From Pseudochrobactrum sp. sp1633 (GTDB taxonomy: Bacteria > Pseudomonadota > Alphaproteobacteria > Rhizobiales > Rhizobiaceae): 64,000 bases of DNA. Where the stretch lies: assembly GCF_030376605.1 (NCBI RefSeq), contig NZ_JARRAE010000002.1, positions 1 through 64,000 of the forward strand, given 5' to 3'. Position numbers and translations under genes: made by a program. Under the pieces are notes generated by a model. That model saw only the letters and a list, made by a program, of their open reading frames with translations, made no database searches and was not told the origin of the DNA. Below, one piece after another: positions 1 through 7,567 of the stretch (the stretch's first letter is position 1; each line of letters opens with the position of its first letter).

Positions 1-91
1 TTATTGTTGAATAAAGATTGTAAACGGACGGGGATATCGCGTCTGAACCAATATTTCAGTCCTCTGAGTTCAATGTAACGGGGGGATTTTT

Positions 92-149
92 TTGACATTT
101 CCGACCAAGTTCCGACCAATTGTTACGACTAAGAACATGATCGGGTAAT
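92..149 (+). promoter_or_regulatory. Upstream region of tRNA-Ala with a -35-like box and short direct repeats
   Basis: A TTGACA box lies at 92-97. It is followed by two copies of TTCCGACCAA at 99-108 and 110-119, with a period of 11 bases. No convincing -10 hexamer is seen at normal spacing, so promoter assignment is tentative. Positions 1-91 show no gene. Confidence 0.3.
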
Positions 150-225
<76 letters not shown>

Positions 226-808
226 AAATCTTACAAAACAATTTATTAGATGAAATCAATGATTTAAATAAACTGCCCCGGTTGTTCGGATGATTTTTGG
301 CCAAGCTATGACCGATTCTTTCTGATGGGGTCAATTACGTTTAAATTGCTTTTAATGGCATCAGTTTTGTTTCTTTTGGGTTATAAAAAACATCAGATAA
401 TTCGTTATGTTTTTAGGGCTGATCCTCTAGCGGACTAGATTTTGAAGCTCAGTTAGGTGAGCTTGATGGTGCTCTATGAGCCAACATACGATATGGCTAT
501 TAGACAATAATTCGGTGATATAGCTCTGCACCAGGAGCAAATGAGGATTGTCTATTCTATAGATCTTTAGTGTCCGGCCGCTTTTCCTTTCGGAGTCCTG
601 ACTATAAGGCATTCGATTTTACCTATAAAAGACTCCACCTGCATATAAATTTTGAAGTGCCATTCTACTTCTCTGGGGAGGATCAATCCATTAATCGTTA
701 ATTGTTATTAAGATTGTGATATTTACTTTTTCTAAGATGTGACACACCATCGATTGTCAATGAATTGCTCTTGGGTTCTTAAAAGTACTATTGATGGAGC
801 GCAGTGCT
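226..808. other. AT-rich intergenic region with no recognisable gene
   Basis: About 580 bases between the tRNA and the porin gene, clearly richer in A and T than most of the window. The only reading frame of note is a 61-codon one on the minus strand at 427-612. It has no recognisable motif and no good ribosome-binding site, so I do not call it. The region may be degraded island DNA. Confidence 0.4.
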
Positions 809-2326
809 ATGAACAGGTTAATGCGACAGCTTATCCAGCCACATATGCCATATTTTCCTGTTCTATGTATGTTTAGATTGCCATGCACTTATACGACTAA
901 CAGAGCAGCTATAGCTATAACTGCACTGATCTTGCTTTGTCAGCCCATTCCGCAAGCCCAATCGAATGATCATATGCTGCTCTACGATGCGGACGGCCTT
1001 AAAATACGTGCGCATCTACAGGCAGGCCTCAACGGAGTTGCAGAGCAAAATTTATTCTGGAACTTTGCTGACAGTTTTGCTCCGTCATCAGACTACAATC
1101 CGCGAAAACAGTGGCTCGAAGGCTATATCAAGCCCGGCATCAGCTTCAATAATGATCTTAATGAGCGATTACATCTCTACGGCAAGGCCTCAGCAGTTGC
1201 TTCAGGAACGCTTGGCATTGATGCTTATGACACTGGCAATACTGGCAGGATCACATTGGAAGAAGCATATCTGGGTGTACGCACCGAGATGAGTGCCGGC
1301 ACATCTTTAGATTTTTCATATGGTCCGCGAGAATATAAAGTGGGCACAGGTATGCTGATTGCCAATGGCGGTAATAGTGGCTTCGAACGGGGCGCGCTAA
1401 AATTCGGTCCGCGCAAAGCATGGAAATCTGCGGCGATTGCTAAACTCAGTTATGATGGTTTCAATGCCACGGGTTTCTATCTGCAACCCAACGAACTCCC
1501 GGACAGCAGCAGCAATACGCAATTCCTCGGTACCGAGTTGCGTTATAACTGGGGAACAGAAAGTTTTGCCGGTATTACTTACGGTCACGTCGTAAAGTCA
1601 AACTCCGCCTATCCGAAAGCAGCGCCCGATGGCATCGGTGCTCCGAGCATCCTTCCGGATGCACGCGAAGGCCTGAATTTCATTAATGCCTATGCAATCG
1701 GAAAACCGCTTCCGAATATAATTGAAAATCTGATTGCTGGGGGTGAGTATGCATATGAATGGAATGACCAGATTAATCTTTCCGCCTGGGCCGGCCGCGT
1801 TTATATAGGCTATAATTTCACTGATGCCGTCTGGTCACCAGAGTTAGCGGTCGCGTATCAAACTTTTTCAGGTGACGATCCTCATACATCGCGGCTCGAA
1901 AGGTTTGATCCACTGTTCTATGAGGGCAATCCGAGCTCATGGTCAACCGGCTCAAAATCTTCCATGGTCTTTATCAACTCCAATGTCAGCGCTTATCTTG
2001 TTAGCCTGCGTGTCAAGCCAACAGAACGCGATGCATTAACATTGCGATACGCCCATATTCGCGCCAATGAATTACTTAGCCCTATCCAGTTTGGTCAGGG
2101 CACACGGGTTGAAACCAATGATGGAGTGCCCAACCCAATAGCGGGCGTGACCAGCCATCATCTTTCTGATGACGTGTTTCTTGAATATAATCGTGTTTTA
2201 AATTCGCATACCTATCTCACAGTCGGGTTCAGTGTATCATTTCCCGGTTCAGGCATAGATTCAATGATCAATGGTAAAGCACCAATCTGGACAGGGGGAT
2301 TTGCGAATGTTGTCGTTAATTTTTAA
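809..2326 (+). CDS. Outer-membrane beta-barrel porin, alginate-export (AlgE-like) type
   Basis: A predicted 505-residue outer-membrane beta-barrel. A hydrophobic export segment (AAIAITALILLC, ending near PQAQS) comes before alternating amphipathic strands, and the protein ends in VVVNF with the C-terminal aromatic residue typical of BAM substrates. Blocks such as LEEAYLGVRT and TLRYAHIRANELLSP are reminiscent of the alginate-export/AlgE-like porin family, which moves poly- or oligosaccharides or other bulky organics across the outer membrane. The substrate cannot be read from the sequence. I chose the ATG at 809 because GGAG at 796-799 sits 9 bases upstream. An ATG at 794 and later ATGs at 845 and 869 are alternatives, and the later ones would give a more normal signal peptide. 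The gene overlaps the downstream hydrolase, which suggests a coupled pair. Confidence 0.75.
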   Translation: MNRLMRQLIQPHMPYFPVLCMFRLPCTYTTNRAAIAITALILLCQPIPQAQSNDHMLLYDADGLKIRAHLQAGLNGVAEQNLFWNFADSFAPSSDYNPRKQWLEGYIKPGISFNNDLNERLHLYGKASAVASGTLGIDAYDTGNTGRITLEEAYLGVRTEMSAGTSLDFSYGPREYKVGTGMLIANGGNSGFERGALKFGPRKAWKSAAIAKLSYDGFNATGFYLQPNELPDSSSNTQFLGTELRYNWGTESFAGITYGHVVKSNSAYPKAAPDGIGAPSILPDAREGLNFINAYAIGKPLPNIIENLIAGGEYAYEWNDQINLSAWAGRVYIGYNFTDAVWSPELAVAYQTFSGDDPHTSRLERFDPLFYEGNPSSWSTGSKSSMVFINSNVSAYLVSLRVKPTERDALTLRYAHIRANELLSPIQFGQGTRVETNDGVPNPIAGVTSHHLSDDVFLEYNRVLNSHTYLTVGFSVSFPGSGIDSMINGKAPIWTGGFANVVVNF

Positions 2327-3692
2327 TTCAGCATGTAGCAAGAGTATGGTTTCCGTCCAAAATACCCCGAGAACATTATTGGCCGCGGCCCTGATCTCAA
2401 GCCTCTGGTTAACCACCAGCTTACAGCAAGCCTTTGCGCAAGAGGCAATCACGATGACAGCCCAACAATCCGATCCGCAGCATTTAGGTTGGATGAACGG
2501 CTTTCCGCCACCGGTTGATAAAATTATCCGGTTCACTGATCCGGATTACTTCAGTTTTCCAAAATTGCGTTGGACTGTTTGTCACTTTCGCGAACTCATG
2601 CCAACCGTCAATGTCAGCCGAGGCATTGGCGCTCCTGCCATGCCGGAGCAGAAGTTTGACCCAGCTATTGATGCTTTGACATTTATGCCCCTCGGCAGCT
2701 CCCAAGCGATGACATGGGCTCAGTCATTGGAGGCCAATTATACTGACGGTATTATCGTTTTGCATAAAGGCACTGTCATCTATGAGCATTATTCCGGCTG
2801 CTTGAATATCCTTGGCCAGCATGGCGCTATGTCAGTCACCAAATCCATCACCGGGCTTCTGAGTGAGATTTTAGTTGCGGAAGGCATTCTGGATGAAACG
2901 GCAACAGTCAGCACCATTGTGCCTGAGTTATCTGACAGCGCTTTTGGTGATGCAACAATTCGTCAGGTAATGGATATGACGACGGCTCTCAAATATAGCG
3001 AGGATTATGCTGATCCTAATGCAGATGTCTGGATTTATTCTGCTGCAGGAAGCCCGCTGCCTAAACCGTCGACCTATCAAGGGCCGAAGACCTATTACGA
3101 ATATTTGCAAACAGTTCGCAAAGAGGGCGAACACGGTGTAGCCTTTGGTTATAAAACCATCAATTCCGATGCATTGGGCTGGATCATTGCCCGGGTCACA
3201 GGAAAATCTGTAGTGACCCTGTTATCAGAAAAAATTTGGCAAAAAATGGGAGCCGAACAGGATGCCTATTACACTGTTGATTCCATAGGCACCCCGTTTG
3301 CCGGCGGCGGTTTTAATGCCGGCCTGCGGGATATGGCACGTATCGGTCAATTATTGCTCAATGACGGGGTCATCAACGGACAGCGTTTGATACCTGAAGC
3401 GGCGATTGCCAGCATACGTGCGGGCGGCAACAAGGAGGCTTTTGCTAAAGCCGGATATAATCTGCTCAATGGTTGGAGCTATCGTGGCATGTGGTGGGTC
3501 TCACATAATGAAAATGGTGCGTATATGGCGCGCGGTGTTCATGGTCAGGCACTTTATATCGATCCGAAAGCTGAAATGGTAATTGCCCGCTTTGCATCAC
3601 ATCCGCAGGCAGGAAACACAGCAAATGACCCGACATCATTGCCAGCCTATGAAGCCCTTGCACAATATTTGTTAAAAGGCGCGCCTCAGTAA
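2307..3692 (+). CDS. Secreted serine hydrolase, beta-lactamase class C / 6-aminohexanoate-dimer hydrolase family
   Basis: A predicted exported penicillin-binding-protein-like hydrolase of 461 residues. The catalytic SxxK motif is SVTK (Ser about 176, Lys about 179), and the Tyr motif is Y-K-T-I-N followed by SDALGW (about 282-290). A late HGQ tripeptide (VHGQALY) is consistent with the third motif region. The layout matches the NylB/EstB branch, which acts on amides and esters rather than cell-wall peptides. I chose the start at 2307 because AGGGGG at 2293-2298 lies 8 bases upstream. An ATG at 2346 would leave a tidier signal peptide (LLAAALISSLWLTTS, cleaved near AFA-QEA). The first 20 bases overlap the porin gene, so the two are probably translationally coupled. 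The pair may import and cleave one class of oligomer; this is inference. Confidence 0.82.
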   Translation: MLSLIFNSACSKSMVSVQNTPRTLLAAALISSLWLTTSLQQAFAQEAITMTAQQSDPQHLGWMNGFPPPVDKIIRFTDPDYFSFPKLRWTVCHFRELMPTVNVSRGIGAPAMPEQKFDPAIDALTFMPLGSSQAMTWAQSLEANYTDGIIVLHKGTVIYEHYSGCLNILGQHGAMSVTKSITGLLSEILVAEGILDETATVSTIVPELSDSAFGDATIRQVMDMTTALKYSEDYADPNADVWIYSAAGSPLPKPSTYQGPKTYYEYLQTVRKEGEHGVAFGYKTINSDALGWIIARVTGKSVVTLLSEKIWQKMGAEQDAYYTVDSIGTPFAGGGFNAGLRDMARIGQLLLNDGVINGQRLIPEAAIASIRAGGNKEAFAKAGYNLLNGWSYRGMWWVSHNENGAYMARGVHGQALYIDPKAEMVIARFASHPQAGNTANDPTSLPAYEALAQYLLKGAPQ

Positions 3693-3988
3693 TGATCATC
3701 GACGTATCTTAAGCTGATTGAGTCCAGACTGGGTCATAGCACTCGCTCATCCGATGTTGGTTCATTAAATTTGCGCCTTATCACAGCCGCGAAATGCAAT
3801 GATTTGTCCGCATGCGGCCTTTTCGTAAAATTTTAGCGCATGCAGAACAGCAGCATAGCAGAAAAGTTACCGGCCATTTTAAATCGGCTACAGTAATGTG
3901 CTCTCAAAGGGTTATATATACGACATAACGGCTGAACAGGCCGTATAGCTTTTATGAAAACAGATCTCACGCAGAAACGGGATACGTT

Positions 3989-5254
3989 ATGAAAAAGAAG
4001 CTTGTGGTCATTGGTGCCGGTTTTGCCGGTTTGCAGGTCGTTCACGGGCTGAAAAATGCCGATGTAGAAATCACTCTGGTGGATCGTCGTAATCATCACC
4101 TGTTCCAGCCCTTGCTCTATCAGGTTGCAACCACAGTGCTTGCAACATCAGAAATAGCGTGGCCTATCCGGCATCTGTTTCGCGATCGCCCCGAGGTGAC
4201 AACGCTGCTCGATGAAGTTGTCGGTATTGATCGTATCAATAAAACAGTGCGCCTGCGTAATAGTGCCGAGCTGCCCTATGATCTACTTGTGCTGGCGACA
4301 GGTGCATGTCACGCATATTTCGGCAAAGATACATGGGAAGCCTTCGCGCCGGGTCTGAAGACGCTGGAAGATGCAACGACAATCCGCAGGCGAATGTTGC
4401 TGGCTTTCGAGCAGGCGGAACTGGAGATTGACCCTGTTAAGCGGGATGCATTGCTGACATTTGCGGTGATCGGTGCCGGTCCGACAGGTGTTGAAATGGC
4501 CGGTATGATCGCAGAGCTTGCCCATCATACGCTGCCGCGCGAATTCCGGCGTATTGATACACGACAGGCCAAGGTTCTGCTGGTTGAGGCAGGGGCGCGC
4601 GTCTTGCCGAGCTTCAGTGAAGACTTGTCTGATTATGTCCGCAATGCCCTGACAAAACTTGGCGTCACCGTTCGTACCGGTGTGCCTGTTACAGCCTGTG
4701 ATGAGAGTGGTATAAAAGTCGGTGAGGAGCCGATTGCCTGTCGCACGATCATCTGGGCGGCCGGTGTGCAAGCATCGCCTGCGGCGCAATGGCTGGGAGC
4801 AGAATCGGACCGTGCAGGCAGGGTGGTCGTGACCAAAGATTTGCGGCTTGTTGATGACCCGTCAATTTTTGTGATTGGTGATACGGCCTCGGTGAAATGG
4901 GGCGAGGATAAATCTGTTCCCGGCATTGCACCTGCTGCCAAACAACAAGGCAGCTTTGTTGCAAAGTGCATTCGTGCCCAACTGAAAGGGACCGCGCAGC
5001 CTGAAGCCTTTACATACCGGCATCAGGGTAATCTGGCGACAATCGGCCGTAAAGTTGCTGTTATAGAATTTGGAAAATTCAAGCTGAAAGGGATCTTGGC
5101 GTGGTGGATTTGGGGGCTTGCCCATATCTATTTTCTGATCGGAACACGCTCACGGCTTGCGGTTGCGTGGAGCTGGCTCTGGATTTATCTGAGCGGTTTA
5201 CAAAGCGCACGTCTCATCACACAAAAAGAAACCATGCGTGATCCTAAAGTTTGA
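3989..5254 (+). CDS. ndh: Type II NADH:quinone oxidoreductase (NDH-2), FAD-dependent
   Basis: A 421-residue single-subunit, non-proton-pumping NADH dehydrogenase that passes electrons from NADH through FAD to membrane quinone. The FAD-binding dinucleotide fold is GAGFAG at residues 9-14. The NADH-binding fold is GAGPTGVEMAG from about 162. The second FAD contact is GDTA near 297, followed by AAKQQG near the quinone site. The C-terminal tail is aromatic and hydrophobic (AWWIWGLAHIYFLIG), the usual membrane attachment. Length matches the family. The ATG has a GGGA element upstream. The gene stands alone and converges on the next gene over a shared terminator region. It would supply quinol to the cytochrome bo3 oxidase encoded at 12-16 kb. 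Confidence 0.92.
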   Translation: MKKKLVVIGAGFAGLQVVHGLKNADVEITLVDRRNHHLFQPLLYQVATTVLATSEIAWPIRHLFRDRPEVTTLLDEVVGIDRINKTVRLRNSAELPYDLLVLATGACHAYFGKDTWEAFAPGLKTLEDATTIRRRMLLAFEQAELEIDPVKRDALLTFAVIGAGPTGVEMAGMIAELAHHTLPREFRRIDTRQAKVLLVEAGARVLPSFSEDLSDYVRNALTKLGVTVRTGVPVTACDESGIKVGEEPIACRTIIWAAGVQASPAAQWLGAESDRAGRVVVTKDLRLVDDPSIFVIGDTASVKWGEDKSVPGIAPAAKQQGSFVAKCIRAQLKGTAQPEAFTYRHQGNLATIGRKVAVIEFGKFKLKGILAWWIWGLAHIYFLIGTRSRLAVAWSWLWIYLSGLQSARLITQKETMRDPKV

Positions 5255-5268
5255 AGTCACAGCATAAA

Positions 5269-5400
5269 AAAATCCCGCCCCAAGCATTTCCAGCAAAAGT
5301 GCGAAGCGCCTCCGCAGGGAAATCAGTTCGCCGGACTGATTTCTTTTCCTGCTGCGATGCGTCGGACAATGCGTGAAAGTAACAGATGGGGCGGGATTTT
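5269..5400. repeat. Convergent terminator stem split by a palindromic repeat
   Basis: A perfect 14-base inverted repeat, AAAATCCCGCCCCA (5269-5282) against TGGGGCGGGATTTT (5387-5400), lies between two convergent genes. Its A and T flanks would serve as U-tracts in both directions. The arms are about 104 bases apart. The interval holds a second palindrome, GAAATCAGT (5319-5327) with ACTGATTTC (5335-5343), extended by GCAGG/CCTGC. It also contains GCATTTCCAGCAAAAGTGCG, which resembles a short intergenic repeat widespread in Brucella and Rhizobium. Family membership is from memory and was not searched. Confidence 0.6.
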
Positions 5401-5405
5401 GTATT

Positions 5406-7055
5406 TTAGGCTGCGATTTTCCGGCGCATAAACGGGCCATGCGGAATTTCCGGCGGCGCGAAAGTTTCTGCAGAGGCGCGGTCCCAACGGCTGTACCAGT
5501 CTGACAATTCTTCAATCTCAGGGCCGGAGACCAGAAATCCGTTTGGCAGATACGGATAGACTTCATTGCCGTCGAGGAATTCATTGTCCTTTTGACGGAA
5601 CATGAAGTGATACGGCATGAAGTCACGCGGATCGCTGAGACCTGCCGCACCGGCAAGTTCGCCCAGTGCGTGCATCGTATTGCGGTGGAAGCGGGCTACA
5701 CGATCGCTTTTATCGCCGACATCAATCGCGCGCTGGCGCAGTGGGTCTTGCGTGGCAATACCAACAGGGCAGGTATTGGTATGGCAGGACTGCGCCTGAA
5801 TGCAACCGACAGCAAACATAAAGCCGCGTGCCGAGTTACACCAGTCCGCACCCAGCGCGAAGGTACGCGCAATGTCAAAGGCTGAGACGATTTTACCTGC
5901 TGCGCCGATTCTGACTTCGTGGCGAATACCTGCACCGCGCAGCGTATTATGCACAAAAGTCAGACCTTCAAGCATCGGCATGCCAACACGGTTGGCAAAT
6001 TCCAATGGCGCTGCGCCGGTGCCGCCTTCTTTACCGTCGACAACGATAAAGTCCGGATAAATTCCGGTTTTCAGCATCGCTTTGACCATCGACATAAATT
6101 CGCGGCGATGACCGATACACAGCTTGAAGCCGACAGGCTTACCGCCGGAGAGCTCACGCAACTGGCCGATAAACTTCATCATGCCGATCGGCGTGGAAAA
6201 AGTGTTATGTGCAGGAGGCGAAATACAGTCTTTGCCCATCGGAATGCCGCGTGCTTCAGCAATCTCAGGTGATATTTTCTTGGCTGGCAGCATACCGCCA
6301 TGACCTGGTTTCGCACCCTGACTGATTTTCAGCTCAATCATTTTGACCTGAGGATCAGCAGCCTGAACCGCAAATCTCTCCGGAGAGAATGTACCATCAT
6401 CATTGCGGCAGCCGAAATAGCCCGATGCAACCTGATAAATCAGATCGCCGCCGCCTTCACGGTGATAGCGGCTGATGCTGCCTTCACCTGTATCATGCGC
6501 AAAACCACCTTTTTGCGCGCCCTTATTGAGCGCGAGAATGGCATTGGCAGAGAGCGCGCCGAAGCTCATTGCAGAAATATTATAAAGGCTTGCATCATAA
6601 GGCTGTTTGCAGGCAGAGCCGCCGATACGAACACGGAAATCCGTGTCTTTAATCACCATCGGCACGGCAGAATGGGTGAGCCAAGCATAGCCGGAGCTGT
6701 AAACATTTTCGATGGTGCCGAAAGGGCGCTTATCTTCAACGCCTTTTGCCCGCTGATAGACCAGTCCGCGGATTTCTCTGCTGAACGGTTCCTCATCGCG
6801 GTCACCTTCAATAATATATTGCCGGAGCTCGGGGCGGATGCTTTCGAGAATAAAACGCATATGCCCGATGATCGGGTAATTGCGCAGAATTGCATGTTTT
6901 GACTGAAAAATATCATGCACGCCAAGGCCAAGCAGAGCGCTTGAAACCGCGGTTATGATCAGGAGCCATTCGCTGTAAAAAACTGCCCCGATAAACGAGG
7001 CAATTGTCAGGAGCGCAACACAAATGAAAACTGTATAACGCTGATAAGAGAACAT
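5406..7055 (-). CDS. Membrane-anchored FMN-binding glutamate-synthase-family protein
   Basis: A 549-residue protein with the FMN/glutamate-synthase-like barrel, resembling the central and FMN domains of GltB but lacking the amidotransferase and C-terminal domains. Two hydrophobic segments at residues 5-45 (VFICVALLTIASFIGAVFY and LLIITAVSSALLGLG) should anchor it in the membrane. Visible signatures are SMSFGALS-like AMSFGALSANA, SQGAKPGHGG, GGTGAAP and a C-x5-C-x4-C cluster within CIQAQSCHTNTCPVG that matches the [3Fe-4S] motif of glutamate synthases. Start 7055 was chosen because GGTGA lies 5 bases upstream; an ATG at 7082 is less well placed. No gltD partner is adjacent, so the electron donor and true reaction are unknown. 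Similar stand-alone proteins are widespread and poorly characterised. Confidence 0.88.
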   Translation of the reverse strand: MFSYQRYTVFICVALLTIASFIGAVFYSEWLLIITAVSSALLGLGVHDIFQSKHAILRNYPIIGHMRFILESIRPELRQYIIEGDRDEEPFSREIRGLVYQRAKGVEDKRPFGTIENVYSSGYAWLTHSAVPMVIKDTDFRVRIGGSACKQPYDASLYNISAMSFGALSANAILALNKGAQKGGFAHDTGEGSISRYHREGGGDLIYQVASGYFGCRNDDGTFSPERFAVQAADPQVKMIELKISQGAKPGHGGMLPAKKISPEIAEARGIPMGKDCISPPAHNTFSTPIGMMKFIGQLRELSGGKPVGFKLCIGHRREFMSMVKAMLKTGIYPDFIVVDGKEGGTGAAPLEFANRVGMPMLEGLTFVHNTLRGAGIRHEVRIGAAGKIVSAFDIARTFALGADWCNSARGFMFAVGCIQAQSCHTNTCPVGIATQDPLRQRAIDVGDKSDRVARFHRNTMHALGELAGAAGLSDPRDFMPYHFMFRQKDNEFLDGNEVYPYLPNGFLVSGPEIEELSDWYSRWDRASAETFAPPEIPHGPFMRRKIAA

Positions 7056-7567
7056 GATTGTCACCATTTTTATATGAGCCAAGAAGGCGCGCCCTTGATT
7101 GATAAGAGTCGCTCACCCGGCCGGTTGGCGTCTCCTTAGCCCACCCGACCTGTGAATGCGAGAGGGATTATTGTTTTGTAGTGGGGGGATTTAAGGGAGA
7201 TTCTGAGCAATTATTTGTGACTTTGGTTCTGTGCAGGTGTTTTTCCTCGTGAGGCTCAAGGTTTCCATCCTTTAAAAGGAGCAAAAACTGCTTGCGGTCT
7301 GCGCGACCGCTTGTCTGCGCTATACACATATCCGCTTATTTGAAAATCCGGCAGTGAAGAAATATTGTTGCGGCAGGTGATGGGGTGTCCAGTAAAGTTA
7401 TAGTTCATTGAAAATATTATATAAAATTGAATTTTATTGCTAAAAACTCTGATGTTTTCCGCTCCGCCCGGCCGATCACAAGTGCGTTTTGGAAGGAACT
7501 TATTAACCTTCATTTTTTATTACTTTGTGGACAGAACTCAGTAGCGTATTTTTGGTTTTTCAGGTCC
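7056..7567. other. Divergent intergenic region between the glutamate-synthase-like gene and ftsK
   Basis: About 510 bases. The left part carries the GC-rich hairpin at 7119-7150. The right part (7380-7567) is AT-rich and should contain the ftsK promoter, but no convincing -35/-10 pair could be picked. In the ftsK frame, codons upstream of the chosen start encode a hydrophobic stretch ([11 protein letters not shown]). No RNA gene was recognised. Confidence 0.35.
7119..7150 (-). promoter_or_regulatory. GC-rich hairpin with a Shine-Dalgarno-like loop, upstream of the glutamate-synthase-like gene
   Basis: Read on the minus strand, GGTCGG-G-TGG pairs with CCA-A-CCGGCC around the loop GCTAAGGAGACG. 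That is about nine pairs with one mismatch, including one G-T pair. It ends about 63 bases before the start at 7055. The loop carries AAGGAG but no start codon follows it closely. This could be a leader structure. I do not recognise it as a known riboswitch class. Confidence 0.35.

Noticed and set aside
427-612. A 61-codon minus-strand frame in the gap after tRNA-Ala
   Set aside because: No ribosome-binding site, no recognisable motif, and AT-rich context where short frames arise by chance.
7056-7200. Known riboswitch (glycine, manganese, TPP or cobalamin) before the glutamate-synthase-like gene
   Set aside because: None of the conserved core sequences of these classes is present; only an unclassified hairpin is seen.
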